From contig JAKARB010000005.1 in the NCBI GenBank assembly GCA_021819435.1, positions 186,001 to 250,000 on the forward strand: a DNA stretch of 64,000 nt, written 5' to 3'. Shown here one piece after another: positions 36,901 to 45,787 of this stretch. Origin of the DNA: Pseudomonadota bacterium (GTDB lineage: Bacteria > Pseudomonadota > Gammaproteobacteria > Burkholderiales > Burkholderiaceae_C). The first letter of the stretch is position 1; every line of letters starts with the position of its first letter. The notes under the pieces were generated by a model. It had not been told where the DNA came from and made no database searches. It saw nothing but the letters and a program-made list of their open reading frames with translations. The position numbers and the translations under genes were made by a program.

Positions 36901-38338
36901 GGCAGCCTTGCAGGCGCAGCCGGGCATCCATGAAGCGGTGGTGGTGGCGCAGCGTGGGGCTGTGGGTGCCAACACGGCAGAGGTCATTGACGACGCTGCC
37001 AATGGTGCCAATGGTGCCAACGCGGCCTCGGCCAGGCTGGTGGCATATGTGAGCACCAGGCAACCCATCGACACCAGCAAGCTCAGGCAGGCCTTGCTGC
37101 AATCGCTGCCGGACTACATGGTGCCGCAGGTGATCGTGGTGATGGACGCCTTGCCCCTGAACGCCAACGGCAAGGTCGACAGGCAGGCGCTGCCAGCGGT
37201 CGAAGCGCACGCAGGTGGACCCAACGGCGAAGGCCCGCAAGCCACATCAGAGCCCCCGCAAGGCGAGATCGAACAAGCACTGGCAACCATCTGGGCACAG
37301 GTGCTCGGCCTGCAATCCGAGCGCATCGGCCGCCATGACAACTTCTTCGACATCGGCGGGCACTCCTTGCTGGTGCTCCAGGTCATCGATCGCGCAAGGC
37401 GGAATCCACGCTTGCCACGCCTGTCGGTCCGCGACGTGTTTTCTGCGCCCACCATTGCACAACAGGCAGCCCACCACACAGCCAGGCCTCGCACCATCGC
37501 GCTCAACACCGCGGAGCAGCCCGCGCCGATCCTCTTTGCCCTGCACGATGGTTGGGGCAGTGTGCTCGATTACACCTCGCTGGCCAGTGGCATGTCAGGC
37601 CACTGCCGAGTGATCGGTCTGCCTTGTTCGGAGTCGGATCTGCGCGGCCTCTCCTCAGATGATGAGGCCAACTTGTTGACCTTGGCACACGCGCATGCCG
37701 ACACCGTCGCCCAAGCACAGCCCGAGGGATCGTTGCGTTTGTGCGGCTGGTCGCTTGGTGGCGCCTTGGCGCCGTTGGTGGCGGGTGTGCTCGAAGCGCG
37801 TGGCCGGCACGTGGCCCATGTCACCGCGATCGACCCCTATGTGCACGGCGCAGGCCCCCGCCCGAGCGCACAACTGGCCGATCAGTTGAAGGCCTTCTTC
37901 GCCATCTTGGTTCCAACTCACCTGCACGCAGCCTTGTTGTCAGATGACCGAATCAAGGGTTGCCTGAAACAGGCCAAGGAACCTGAGGCGGCGATCAGCG
38001 AGCTCCTCGCGCTGGTGATGACCCATGTCAGCCGCTCGGAGCTGCATGAGTACGGCGCCCTGACCGATGAGGAGCTGAGCGCCATGTTCATGACTGCCCG
38101 AGCGCTGACCTTGGCTTCTCTTCGAGATTGCGCACTTGCTTCACCGTTGCATGCGCCCGTCGATGTCTGGTGGTCGGGCGAGCGAGAGAAGGCCGAGGTC
38201 ACCCGCTTCACCGAATGGATGCGCCTGCGCGATGTGACGCACCATTGGGTGGACACCGATCACCTCGCCATCGTGAGGTCACCGGAGCTGATCAAGGCAC
38301 TGCGGCAGGCCATGCCTGCACCTGCCAGAGAAGGCTGA
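33944..38338 (+). CDS. NRPS: C-A-PCP-TE (termination module)
   Basis: 1,464 residues. C about 52-490; A about 545-1080; PCP about 1100-1165 (IGGHSL); type I thioesterase about 1196-1460 with the nucleophile in CGWSLGGALAPL, DPYVHG, and the histidine in DTDHLAIVRS. The condensation motif is HHIVSDD rather than HHxxxDG (last residue changed, about residue 198), although the second His and first Asp are intact. The A domain is identical in sequence to that of the first NRPS. The TE would release the peptide by hydrolysis or cyclisation. Start ATG at 33944 overlaps nothing; GTG at 33932 is the alternative. Confidence 0.92.
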   Translation: MDTSTSHLRIAERFAKLAPEQRRAVYQKIQSAGLSTLDQFPVLAREPALAERCPVSHAQARQWFLWRMAPDSSAYHIAGALSLRGSLNTQAVQASFNELVRRHEALRTVFDADEAGQVYQRVLPDAPWAWTDLDLRDRLRGFQDEAGGLPAPVQDAANRLATQPFDLQRGPLLRVGLIRYADDAHLLVVVMHHIVSDDASMGIMVDEFVSLYRSRFQGVPANLANLPVQCADHAVWQRQWLDAGEKDRQLDWWRSKLGTRHPVLLMPADHARRAGAAYKAARHGIEVPVALSQALARKTVLQGSTVFMTLLGCLHGLLHRWTGQGDVRVGVAVANRQRPELQGVIGLFVNTLVLRNEVASDMPLSRLMAQAREAALGAQAHQDLPFEQLVEALQPERSLSHTPLFQVMFNHLRQDTQALAQLSQLSGLNVQAQALGQGPDGKAAQFELVLDSLEQSDGSLRLSFIYAAELFKPRTIERLAGHYLALLQAWVDDDAQALGDVRLMQEPEQALLSEWCGSGREGCGDLALPAVHESIAAHARSQPDAIAVVFGEQSLSYAELDARAKQLAHHLIAQGVGRETLVGVALPRSLEMVVALLGILKAGGAWVPLDLDYPAQRLAYMAQDSGVALVLTQRSLMDLKDQNPLAALAGQHRLLALDEWGGLADELGAVGRSDLDEGDPHAKHAKPNSSSASMATTAATTPTLRPAHGPVHGEQAAYVIYTSGSTGRPKGAVNRHGALASCMAWMQATYQLQPGQDAVLHKAPFGFDVSVWEIFWPLTAGVKLVLAQPGDQRDPQRIVALIRQHGITTVNFVPSMLQAFLGHEGIEAQTRLRHIICGGEAMPAAVQEEALRRLHGASLQNLYGPTEATIHVTRWSCQADGRSLVPIGRPIQGVRAHVLDERLNPVAIGVAGELYLGGINLGRGYLGRPGLTAERFVADAQGGSGERLYRTGDLVRWNAQGQLEYLGRLDHQVKIRGLRIELGEVEAALQAQPGIHEAVVVAQRGAVGANTAEVIDDAANGANGANAASARLVAYVSTRQPIDTSKLRQALLQSLPDYMVPQVIVVMDALPLNANGKVDRQALPAVEAHAGGPNGEGPQATSEPPQGEIEQALATIWAQVLGLQSERIGRHDNFFDIGGHSLLVLQVIDRARRNPRLPRLSVRDVFSAPTIAQQAAHHTARPRTIALNTAEQPAPILFALHDGWGSVLDYTSLASGMSGHCRVIGLPCSESDLRGLSSDDEANLLTLAHAHADTVAQAQPEGSLRLCGWSLGGALAPLVAGVLEARGRHVAHVTAIDPYVHGAGPRPSAQLADQLKAFFAILVPTHLHAALLSDDRIKGCLKQAKEPEAAISELLALVMTHVSRSELHEYGALTDEELSAMFMTARALTLASLRDCALASPLHAPVDVWWSGEREKAEVTRFTEWMRLRDVTHHWVDTDHLAIVRSPELIKALRQAMPAPAREG
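34769..37373 (+). repeat. Near-identical 2,605-bp NRPS repeat, copy 2
   Basis: Second copy of 23057-25661, in the same orientation. Identity starts in the C domain at the shared AAYKAARHGIEVPVALSQ coding segment and ends inside the carrier domain after GGHSLL. After this point copy 2 leads into VLQVIDRARR and the TE domain, whereas copy 1 leads into AVRITTLMAR. Confidence 0.95.
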
Positions 38339-38371
38339 TTACATCCGCAAGCGCGGAGGCAAGACGGATAA

Positions 38372-38397
38372 AAAAGGCGCCATCGATGGCGCCTTTT
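38372..38397. terminator. Bidirectional rho-independent terminator
   Basis: AAAAGGCGCC (38372-38381) and GGCGCCTTTT (38388-38397) flank ATCGAT, giving a perfect GC-rich hairpin with A-run and T-run on opposite sides. It lies between the convergent NRPS operon and TonB-receptor gene, so it can end both transcripts. Confidence 0.85.
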
Positions 38398-38419
38398 AGC
38401 TTGAGGGGCAGAACCGCGA

Positions 38420-40666
38420 TCAGAAGACGTACTTCATCGATAGCTGCGCGTTCCGCGGCTCGCCGTAGAACAGGTTGCTGAAACGCCCGATTTGGTTCGT
38501 GTAGTACTTCTTGTCGAACACATTGTTCACGTTGAGTTGGGCGGAGAGCTGCTTGCTGAACTCATATCGCACCAACAAGTTGGCGATGGCGTAGGAGCCT
38601 TGGCTGACCTTTTCATTGGCGCCGGCAGGGTTCGTTTCGATCGAGTAGCTTTCGCCTTCCCAGTTGACGCCACCGCCCAAGGTCCAGCCGGCCAGCTTGT
38701 AGCGCGTGAAAATTTTGAGCATCCTGCGGGGTTGATCGGTGCTCAGATCCCGACCATTGCCATCGTTGATGGAAAACTGTGTCCATCCCGCATCGATGAG
38801 CCAGTTCGGTGTCAGGGCACCTGTCAGCGTCAGTTCGTAGCCCTTGGTCTCGGTGTCTCGCGCCGCGTAGTAGGCCCACTCGCTGTCATTGGTGCCGGGC
38901 ACACGCACGCTGTCCCGTTGTGCAAGGTTGTCCTGCGTGGTGCGGAAGACGGCCAGGGAACTTTGCAAGCGCCCATCCATGAATTCGCCTTTGATGCCGA
39001 TTTCGGCGTTTTTTCCCGCCATCGGATCCAGCATCCTGGCTGAGCTGTCGCGACGCAACTGAGGCGCGAAGATGTCGCTGTAGCTGGCATAAACCGAGAT
39101 TTGTTCGTTCAAGTCCTGAACCAGCCCGACATACGGCGTGATGTGATTCTTGGTGCTCTTGAACGGGGCATACCACCCCGCGAGACCTTGGTCCACCTGC
39201 CACTGAATCGCGCGGGCGCCGCCGATCAGCTTGAGCATGTCTGTGACTTGGAAGCGAACGGCTCCATAAGCCCCCGTCTCGGTGATCTTTGTGTTTTGCG
39301 CGAGGTAGCTGTCGTTCCAGCCTGGCTCTGGATATGAGCCGTCCCAATTGTTGAAACTGCCGACAGCCGTCACCGTGCTGACATCCGGATCACGCACCTT
39401 GTAGGTCAACTTCTGATTGCTGTGCGTGACTCCCATGGTCAGCTCATGGCCTTGGCCGAACGGGCCCGTGGCCGAGACACCGAATTCGGTCTGCTCATGG
39501 ACGATGTCCCAGTTAGCGGCGTTATCCGGGACCAATCCAAGTCCTGTGTCGCGATCAGGGTTGCCGGTCAGCCACAACAGCTTTTCCTGATTGGCGTTGC
39601 GACGTTGCGAAGCCGTCGCCTGCATGGTCCACTTGTTGTCAAACTGATGCGACAGCGTGGCGAACGCACTCTTCTGCTGCGAATCCCAGTGGTTCCAATT
39701 GGCGGCCGTTGTCTTGGAGCGGTCGAAGTCAGTTCGGCTGCCATCCGAATACCAAATGGGCAGGCCTGACCAAGCATTGCCCTGACGGTCATCGCGTTGT
39801 TCGCTCAAACCAACGCTCAGGCGCGTGCTGGACGTCAGGTCCGCATCCACCACCCCGTAGAAAACAGTCTGCTGGCTTTTTTCCAAATCGACGAACGAGC
39901 CCTGCTGGCTGGCGTCACCCACCAGCCTGGCACGCACCGAGCCAGCCTGGTTCAAGGGAGTCGTGATATCGAAGTTGGCTCCCACGCGGTCCCATGAGCC
40001 GGCCTCTGCGCCCACCGATCCTGTGAACACCTTGCTGTCCGCATGCTTGCGAACCAAGTTGATGGAGGCGGATGGGTTGCCCGTTCCGTTCATCAGCCCC
40101 GTGGCGCCGCGCACGATTTCCACGCGGTCATACAAAGCCAGGTTCGCATTGACTTCGCCAGGGGAGTCGGCGGTGTTCCATGACATCGGCATGCCGTCGA
40201 TCTGCACGCTGGTGATAGGCGATCCGCGCGAGTAGAAGGTCTGCCTCACCGTGTCGATCGGTTTGGCGGATACACCAGGCGCGTTCTGCACGACATCGGT
40301 GAGCGAGCTCATGTTCTGGTCCTGTATGCGCTCGCGCGTCACCACGGTGACCGATTGCGGCGTGTTGCGCAGTGACAGGTTCAAACCCGTTGCTGCCTTG
40401 GTGACATCCGTTGTGTAGGCGTTCGTGCCTTCGGTGGTGGCCTTGCTGCGCTTGCCCGTCACGCTCACCGTTGGCAACACGGGTGCGGGAGCCGAGGCGG
40501 CTGCATCGGTGGCAGGCGCTTCCTCCGCCGCATGCACGCCAGCCCCGGTCAAAGCCGAGGCCAGGAGCATCGCGTGCACGGCGAGGCTGATTGGTGAAGG
40601 CGCGGCAGGGGTCGCTGTCGCAGCGGGCGTGATGACGGAGGTGTGGGTACGACTGGCGCGAGCCAT
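38420..40666 (-). CDS. TonB-dependent ferric-siderophore receptor
   Basis: A 748-residue outer-membrane receptor of the FpvA/FhuE group. A long N-terminal signal region ends near GVHA-AEEAPA. A TonB-box-like stretch (PTVSVTGKR) follows, then the plug domain (NTPQSVTVVTRERIQDQNMSSLTDVVQNAPGV) and a 22-strand barrel ending in the terminal Phe (SMKYVF). It has no extra N-terminal signalling domain, consistent with the absence of a FecR partner. It probably imports the ferric form of the siderophore made here. It lies 54 bp downstream of the ornithine monooxygenase gene and is likely in the same transcript from P4. Confidence 0.93.
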   Translation of the reverse strand: MARASRTHTSVITPAATATPAAPSPISLAVHAMLLASALTGAGVHAAEEAPATDAAASAPAPVLPTVSVTGKRSKATTEGTNAYTTDVTKAATGLNLSLRNTPQSVTVVTRERIQDQNMSSLTDVVQNAPGVSAKPIDTVRQTFYSRGSPITSVQIDGMPMSWNTADSPGEVNANLALYDRVEIVRGATGLMNGTGNPSASINLVRKHADSKVFTGSVGAEAGSWDRVGANFDITTPLNQAGSVRARLVGDASQQGSFVDLEKSQQTVFYGVVDADLTSSTRLSVGLSEQRDDRQGNAWSGLPIWYSDGSRTDFDRSKTTAANWNHWDSQQKSAFATLSHQFDNKWTMQATASQRRNANQEKLLWLTGNPDRDTGLGLVPDNAANWDIVHEQTEFGVSATGPFGQGHELTMGVTHSNQKLTYKVRDPDVSTVTAVGSFNNWDGSYPEPGWNDSYLAQNTKITETGAYGAVRFQVTDMLKLIGGARAIQWQVDQGLAGWYAPFKSTKNHITPYVGLVQDLNEQISVYASYSDIFAPQLRRDSSARMLDPMAGKNAEIGIKGEFMDGRLQSSLAVFRTTQDNLAQRDSVRVPGTNDSEWAYYAARDTETKGYELTLTGALTPNWLIDAGWTQFSINDGNGRDLSTDQPRRMLKIFTRYKLAGWTLGGGVNWEGESYSIETNPAGANEKVSQGSYAIANLLVRYEFSKQLSAQLNVNNVFDKKYYTNQIGRFSNLFYGEPRNAQLSMKYVF

Positions 40667-40720
40667 GGCAAAACTCTTGTCTGTTGAGGTTGAGGTAAAA
40701 AACCGGAGGAGCAGGGCGCT

Positions 40721-42022
40721 TCACGCGCCCACTGCATGCAAGCTGGAGCGGGCGTGGTGGGCAGCCTGCGGGGCGCTGACCTGAGTGAGCGCCTCGCCGA
40801 TCTCGCCAGTGCGCACGGCCGTCACCGACAGCAGCGTGTCGCTCAGGCCGTGGGTGGCTTCATTGGCGCCTTGAAGGAAGACGGCGGGCCGGAAATCGGG
40901 GGTGGTTTTCAGCCGGTAGTGCCGATCCACCTCGAATCCCTGCACGTACTCGGCGATGGGCTCCAGCATGGCCCGGTGGAGCTTGCGCTCGTAACCGGTG
41001 GCCAAGATCACAGCGTCGTACTGGACAGTGCTCTCTGCGCCCGTGTTGCCGTCGCTCAGCGTGAGGCGAACGCCATCGGTGCCAGCGCTGACCGCCTTGA
41101 TTTCCGTGCGCCTCAGGAAGCGGTGACGGCACTCGTCCTTCACCTTTTGCAGGTAGAAGACCTGGAAGATGTCCTCGATCAGCGCCATGTCCGGGCAGGC
41201 GTAGTTCGTGTGTCGGAATTCGCGCAGCATCTCGCTGCGTTCGCTGGCCGGGCGGCTGAAGATGTCGTCCACGAAATCGACGTTGAAGATCTCGTTGACG
41301 AAGGGGCTGTCATCAGATGGCTTGATGGTCCGCGCCCGCATGATCAAGTCGACCTGGGGCGCATGGGGCCTGCCATGCAGGTCCATGAAGATTTCGGCCG
41401 CACTCTGGCCTGCCCCCACCACGGCGATGCGCCGGGCATGCTTGTTTTCTTCGATACCCTTCAGGTAGCGACTGGAATGGACCACGCGCCGGTCTCCGGC
41501 CAGTGGCAGGAAGACCTCGGGCACATGGCCGCTGCCTCCCACGCTCACCACCAGGTTGCGCGTCAGCCGCTGATGGACCTGGCCGTGTGCGTCCCTTGAT
41601 CGCACGCGCAGCAGGTGAATCTCGCGGCCATTTTTCTCTGGCAGCACCTCCAGCACCTCCTCGCCGTAAGCGCATTGGTGATCGAACTGCGCTGCGGCCC
41701 AGGCGAAGTAGTCGCTGAACTCATGGCGGCTGGGGAAGAATGTCTTGAGGTTGATGAAATCCTGCAGGCGCCGCTTTTCATGCAGGTAATTGACGAAGGT
41801 GAAACGGCTGGTCGGGTTGCGCAGCGTGGCCAAGTCCTTCAGGAACGAGATCTGCATGTGCGCCTGATCCAGCAGCATGTCCTGGTGCCAGGCGAAGCTC
41901 GGCTGCTTCTCAATGAACAGCGCGTCCATGCGCCGGGTGGCATCGCGCTTTTCTTCCAGGGCGATGGCCAGGGCGATGTTGGACGGGCCGAACCCGACGC
42001 CGATGAGATCGTGGACAGTCAT
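40721..42022 (-). CDS. L-ornithine N5-monooxygenase (PvdA/SidA family)
   Basis: A 433-residue flavin N-hydroxylating monooxygenase. FAD site GVGFGPSNIALAIAL at the N-terminus, the substrate segment FLKDLATLRNPTSRFTFVNYL, the NADPH site VVGAGQSAAEIFMDL, and the C-terminal ATGYE motif. It converts L-ornithine to N5-hydroxyornithine, the precursor of hydroxamate ligands. The start at 42022 (MTVHDLIGVGFG) is chosen; the frame stays open 14 codons upstream. ECF promoter P4 lies about 80 bp upstream, and a formyltransferase gene is divergent. Confidence 0.93.
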   Translation of the reverse strand: MTVHDLIGVGFGPSNIALAIALEEKRDATRRMDALFIEKQPSFAWHQDMLLDQAHMQISFLKDLATLRNPTSRFTFVNYLHEKRRLQDFINLKTFFPSRHEFSDYFAWAAAQFDHQCAYGEEVLEVLPEKNGREIHLLRVRSRDAHGQVHQRLTRNLVVSVGGSGHVPEVFLPLAGDRRVVHSSRYLKGIEENKHARRIAVVGAGQSAAEIFMDLHGRPHAPQVDLIMRARTIKPSDDSPFVNEIFNVDFVDDIFSRPASERSEMLREFRHTNYACPDMALIEDIFQVFYLQKVKDECRHRFLRRTEIKAVSAGTDGVRLTLSDGNTGAESTVQYDAVILATGYERKLHRAMLEPIAEYVQGFEVDRHYRLKTTPDFRPAVFLQGANEATHGLSDTLLSVTAVRTGEIGEALTQVSAPQAAHHARSSLHAVGA

Positions 42023-42103
42023 CAAGTGCTCCTTGCTGAACGAATGAGGGTGGCCTGTCCACACATGGCGTACAAGGCCCGAAAGCAGACGGCAGCCTCT
42101 TTA

Positions 42104-42128
42104 GACGAGGCTGGGCCGGCTTTGTTTA
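42104..42128 (-). promoter_or_regulatory. ECF-sigma promoter P4 (monooxygenase-receptor unit)
   Basis: On the minus strand: TAAACAAA, with TAAAC at 42128-42124, then 16 bp and CGTC (42107-42104). Same spacing as the other four copies. It is back-to-back with P3; the two minus-35-like elements are 27 bp apart. It leaves a leader of about 75 nt to the monooxygenase start. Confidence 0.75.
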
Positions 42129-42155
42129 GGGCGTGCGGGCCCGTGTTCAATGGGG

Positions 42156-42180
42156 TAAACAAATGCGCCCCTCAGGCGTC
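42156..42180 (+). promoter_or_regulatory. ECF-sigma promoter P3 (formyltransferase)
   Basis: TAAAC (42156-42160), 16 bp, CGTC (42177-42180), with the extended TAAACAAA common to all five sites. The formyltransferase ATG at 42301 is about 110 nt downstream of the expected transcript start. This excludes the earlier in-frame codons at 42133 and 42172 as starts. Confidence 0.72.
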
Positions 42181-42300
42181 TTCAACCTGATTCATCCGTT
42201 CTCAGCAACGCGGCTGCTTGCCTTGCGCATGGCCGCACAACTGCGAGACGTTTCCTCTCACGTGAAGCACCAAGGCGCGACAACAAAGCGCAGTCCCACC

Positions 42301-43185
42301 ATGTCGAAGACCAAACTCGTCTACATCTGGTCGCTGCGCAACGCAGCGGCCGACAAGGCCGGCCAGCACATTGCCTACAAGGGCGGCCAGCGCTACATGA
42401 AGTCGCCGCTCGAGCACCTGGCCCATGCGCTCGATCACACTGAGCTCGGTGACGCCTACAGCCTCGAAGCCGTGATCCATGACGACGACGAGGGCTCCGA
42501 GGCCGACCAGCGCAAGCTGGCCGAATATGGCTTCACCTGGCAGCAAGGGCAGCGCTGGTTCTACCCGCCCAACTTGCGTGCGCAAGGCCGCGCCATGAAC
42601 GACCTGCTCTGCGCGGTGCCATCGGCCTACAGGCGCCTGCCGTTGAGCGCCCAGGCCGAGAGGGCGGCTGGCAAGTCCGCGTTCGAGCGCGAACTCAAGG
42701 ACAAGCTGGACACGCTGGGCGCCGATCTGGTTTTGCTCGATGGCCTGCTGGTCATCCTTGACGAGTTGATCCGGCCGGGGGAGCCTTACTGTCGCAAGGT
42801 GGTCAACATTCACCCTGGCATCACGCGCATCGATTCGCCGCACGAACGGCGCGGCGCCTACGCCACCCTCGACGCCCTGTACGGCGCCCGTGGCAAGAAG
42901 GTGGTGAACTGGCAAACCATGGAGATGATCGACGTGCCAGTGGTGGACAAGACAGGAGCGTCCTTTCACTACGTCGACAACGGCGTCGATTCCGGCGAGG
43001 TGATCGTGGACGCGCTCAACACCCACATTGATCCGCAAGACACCATCTTGGAGCTGCGCTGGAACAACTTCAACCTGAGTTTGTTCCCGGCGATGGAAGC
43101 GGGCTTGCTCCACATGCACGCACAGCGCCTTCAGCCACACGCGATCGAAGGTGAGCGCGACGAACGGGCACTGTTGTCATGCTGA
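42301..43185 (+). CDS. N5-hydroxyornithine formyltransferase
   Basis: A 294-residue formyltransferase of the PvdF-type siderophore class. The formyl-tetrahydrofolate transferase core motif VVNIHPGITRIDSPHERRGAYATLDALYG is present, followed by GASFHYVDNGVDSGEVI, similar to glycinamide ribonucleotide transformylase folds. It would turn N5-hydroxyornithine into N5-formyl-N5-hydroxyornithine, a bidentate hydroxamate ligand. It is divergent from the monooxygenase and converges with fhuF, overlapping its 3' end by 9 bp. Confidence 0.88.
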   Translation: MSKTKLVYIWSLRNAAADKAGQHIAYKGGQRYMKSPLEHLAHALDHTELGDAYSLEAVIHDDDEGSEADQRKLAEYGFTWQQGQRWFYPPNLRAQGRAMNDLLCAVPSAYRRLPLSAQAERAAGKSAFERELKDKLDTLGADLVLLDGLLVILDELIRPGEPYCRKVVNIHPGITRIDSPHERRGAYATLDALYGARGKKVVNWQTMEMIDVPVVDKTGASFHYVDNGVDSGEVIVDALNTHIDPQDTILELRWNNFNLSLFPAMEAGLLHMHAQRLQPHAIEGERDERALLSC

Positions 43186-43980
43186 CTGATGCGATGTCCG
43201 CATGGCTTGGGTGACAAAGGGCGCAAGCGGGCATCGGCTGCAATGCAATTGCCCGGGCAGCAGGTGGCGCAGGCAGCATTGCGCATGGCAAGCCGATGGC
43301 GAACCGATCGCCAGCAGGGAAGGGGGCTTGCCTCCATGCAACCACAGCGGGTTCGGCTCGCCATCTGGCCACGCTTGGGCGGTGAGCAAGGCGGATCCTT
43401 GTTGGTCGATGTGGCGCAAGGCCTCTTCGTCGCCGGCTGCTCGGGCCACATCCAAGAGTGCTGTGAGGATGTCTGCCATGACGCGGGCCGCGTTGCCCCA
43501 CAAGATCTTGACGGGCAAGCCGCTGCTCGCATGCAAAGCCGAGAACAAGGCAGAGAGATGCTGGCGAACCAAAGTTTCGCGATGCAGCTGTGCATCCGCG
43601 TCATCTTTCAGCGCTTGGCCCTCGTGCGGCAGGTGCAATCGGGCAGGGCCCCCACGCGTGTCGACATCCAGCAGGCACACCGCCAGATCAATCGGCACGC
43701 CATGCCGCAGCACGCAGGCCCCGGCGATGACAGCCGGCAGGACCAGCCACAGGTAATCCAGGCTCCAAGCCGCAGCGGTCGCCCGCAGGTCGCGGCCGCC
43801 AACACCCAGGCACCCCGCATGCCGCACGAGCACCTCGCGCAACTCGGTGGTCTGGCTGGTCAGCATCCACAAGGCGTGGCGCCTGGCGCCCGCAGGCAGT
43901 TCAGGAGGGGGTGTGCAACTCACCCCATCGCCATAGGGGGCCCATTCGCCCTGAAACAACGGTGAGAGGATGGGGATCAC
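43177..43980 (-). CDS. fhuF: Siderophore-iron reductase, FhuF family
   Basis: A 267-residue cytoplasmic ferric-siderophore reductase. The C-terminal iron-sulfur motif C-C-x10-C-x2-C is intact in CCLRHLLPGQLHCSRCPL. Such proteins release Fe(II) from hydroxamate siderophores after uptake. Its own ECF promoter (P5) lies 35-60 bp upstream, divergent from the exporter gene. Confidence 0.87.
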   Translation of the reverse strand: MIPILSPLFQGEWAPYGDGVSCTPPPELPAGARRHALWMLTSQTTELREVLVRHAGCLGVGGRDLRATAAAWSLDYLWLVLPAVIAGACVLRHGVPIDLAVCLLDVDTRGGPARLHLPHEGQALKDDADAQLHRETLVRQHLSALFSALHASSGLPVKILWGNAARVMADILTALLDVARAAGDEEALRHIDQQGSALLTAQAWPDGEPNPLWLHGGKPPSLLAIGSPSACHAQCCLRHLLPGQLHCSRCPLAPFVTQAMRTSHQSA

Positions 43981-44014
43981 GGGTTGCCGAGCGGGTGAGC
44001 CTTCATGCCACCAA

Positions 44015-44039
44015 GACGAACCAGGCGATGGTTTGTTTA
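44015..44039 (-). promoter_or_regulatory. ECF-sigma promoter P5 (fhuF)
   Basis: On the minus strand: TAAACAAA with TAAAC at 44039-44035, 16 bp, then CGTC (44018-44015). The predicted transcript start is about 25-30 nt before the fhuF ATG. It is paired divergently with P2. Confidence 0.75.
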
Positions 44040-44069
44040 CCGCCCATCACCGCAGGGCGGGCGCGACCC

Positions 44070-44096
44070 TAAACAAATTCGCGCGATGAACGTCAT
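44070..44096 (+). promoter_or_regulatory. ECF-sigma promoter P2 (exporter-PepSY unit)
   Basis: TAAAC (44070-44074), 16 bp, CGTCAT (44091-44096). It has the same architecture as P1, including the CGTCAT end. The expected transcript start near 44103 supports the GTG at 44135, not the one at 44105, as exporter start. Confidence 0.76.
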
Positions 44097-44134
44097 ACCG
44101 GAGCGTGATCAACCCAAACTGCGGTGGTAAACCC

Positions 44135-45787
44135 GTGCTGGCTCATCTCATCCGACAATCCCGGCGGCTGCTCGCCGCAGCTTGCATCGCGAGCATCGTC
44201 TCCGGCGTGTGCAGCGTCCTCCTGGTCGCGCAGATCAACACGGCGCTCACCGCCAACGACGCGACGGATCGCGTGCAACTGGCCTGGCAGTTCGCCGGCG
44301 TGGCCCTGCTGGCGATGCTCTCGCGCATGCTCGCGTCCGTGCTGTTCGAGCACCTGAGCCAGTGGGCGCAGGCGGAGCTGCGGCGCTTCATCTCGATGCG
44401 CGTGATGAAAGCAGGGTATCGCCGCATGGAGGAGGTCGGCGGGCCGCGTGTGCATTCGGCCTTGTCCGAGCACAGCACCAACGTGGCCGAGTTCTTCGTC
44501 AACTTGCCGGCCATCCTCGTCAACGTGATCATCGTGGGTGGCTGCCTGGTCTACATGGCCTGGCTGTCGTGGCAGGTCTTCCTGGCCGCAGCGGTGGTCA
44601 TCGGGCTGGGTTCGCTAGGCTACCACCTCGCGCACCTGCGCGCGATCCAGCACATCGACTTGGCCGCGAAAGAGCAAGACCGCCTGTTCGACCACTTCCG
44701 CTCTTTGGTCGACGGCGCAAAAGAGCTGCGCATGAACGCACTCAAGCGCAGGCGGTTCTCGCAAGACGTGCTTCAGCGCTCGATCGAGACGGTGCGCCAC
44801 AAGCGGGCCTTCGGCATGTCGCTGTTCCTGGTGTCGGCAGCCTGGGGTCACTTCCTCATCTACGCGTTCATTGGCATGGTGCTGTTCATGCTGGTCGACG
44901 ACGTGCCTGACCGCGCCAAGGTGATGACCGGGTTCGCGCTGATCTTCGTGTACATGGTGCTGCCGCTGGAGAACCTGTTGCTCAGCCTGCCACGGGCGAA
45001 CCTGGCGAAGGCATCGGCCCAGCGCATCGACGACATCACCCGCGAACTGAAGCACGAAGAGGGTGACGCCCCATCCACGCTGGCGCGCGAGCCCTTCAAA
45101 GGGCTTCGCTTGGAGGGTGTGACCCACCGCTACTTCCACGAATCGGCTGATGAGCTGTTCATCCTCGGGCCCGTGAACCTGGATTTCGCCCCCGGCCAGA
45201 TCCACTTCCTGGTAGGCGGCAACGGCAGTGGCAAGACCTCGCTGGCCAAGCTGCTGGTCGGGCTTTACCGGCCGGAAGAGGGCGCCATCCGGCTCAATGG
45301 GCAGGTGGTCAATGACGATGGGCGAGATGCCTATCGGCAGAACTTCTCCGCCATCTTCTCCGACTTCCACCTGTTCGAACAACTGCTCGATGCGCCCTCT
45401 GCGGAGCTTGACGCGCGTGGCAACGCCTTGCTGGCCAAGCTCCACCTTCAGCACAAAGTGCAGGTGCGGCAAGGCGCCTTCACGACGCGGGCGCTCTCGC
45501 AAGGCCAGCGCAAGCGGCTTGCGCTGGTGGTGGCTTACCTGGAAGACCGGCCATTCCTCGTGTTCGATGAATGGGCAGCAGACCAGGACCCTGTGTTCAA
45601 GGACGTCTTCTACCGCGAGCTGCTGCCAGAGCTCAAGGCCATGGGCAAGACCGTGCTGGTCATCTCGCACGACGACCGCTACTTCGACGTGGCTGACCGC
45701 CTGATCCGCATGGAGAGCGGGCAGGTGATTGGTGTCGAACATGCTCCCGCCGACACCTCCTGGCCCCTGGCGGCGGGGGCGGCATGA
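44135..45787 (+). CDS. Cyclic-peptide/siderophore ABC exporter (PvdE/SyrD family)
   Basis: About 550 residues in a fused membrane-ATPase half-transporter. Six membrane segments occupy about 1-290 (LIRQSRRLLAAACIASIVSGV at the start). The nucleotide-binding domain follows: Walker A VGGNGSGKTSLAKLLVGLY, signature LSQGQRKRLALVVAYL, and Walker B with the family-typical FDEWAADQDP. PvdE/SyrD proteins move peptide siderophores or precursors across the inner membrane. The GTG at 44135 has GGTGG seven bases upstream; GTG at 44105 is the alternative. It overlaps the PepSY gene by 4 bp. Confidence 0.9.
   Translation: MLAHLIRQSRRLLAAACIASIVSGVCSVLLVAQINTALTANDATDRVQLAWQFAGVALLAMLSRMLASVLFEHLSQWAQAELRRFISMRVMKAGYRRMEEVGGPRVHSALSEHSTNVAEFFVNLPAILVNVIIVGGCLVYMAWLSWQVFLAAAVVIGLGSLGYHLAHLRAIQHIDLAAKEQDRLFDHFRSLVDGAKELRMNALKRRRFSQDVLQRSIETVRHKRAFGMSLFLVSAAWGHFLIYAFIGMVLFMLVDDVPDRAKVMTGFALIFVYMVLPLENLLLSLPRANLAKASAQRIDDITRELKHEEGDAPSTLAREPFKGLRLEGVTHRYFHESADELFILGPVNLDFAPGQIHFLVGGNGSGKTSLAKLLVGLYRPEEGAIRLNGQVVNDDGRDAYRQNFSAIFSDFHLFEQLLDAPSAELDARGNALLAKLHLQHKVQVRQGAFTTRALSQGQRKRLALVVAYLEDRPFLVFDEWAADQDPVFKDVFYRELLPELKAMGKTVLVISHDDRYFDVADRLIRMESGQVIGVEHAPADTSWPLAAGAA

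Noticed and set aside
37000-37025. AATGGTGCC tandem repeat as a CRISPR or regulatory repeat
   Set aside because: It is a two- to three-copy codon repeat (Asn-Gly-Ala) inside the A-PCP linker and is copied in both NRPS repeats.
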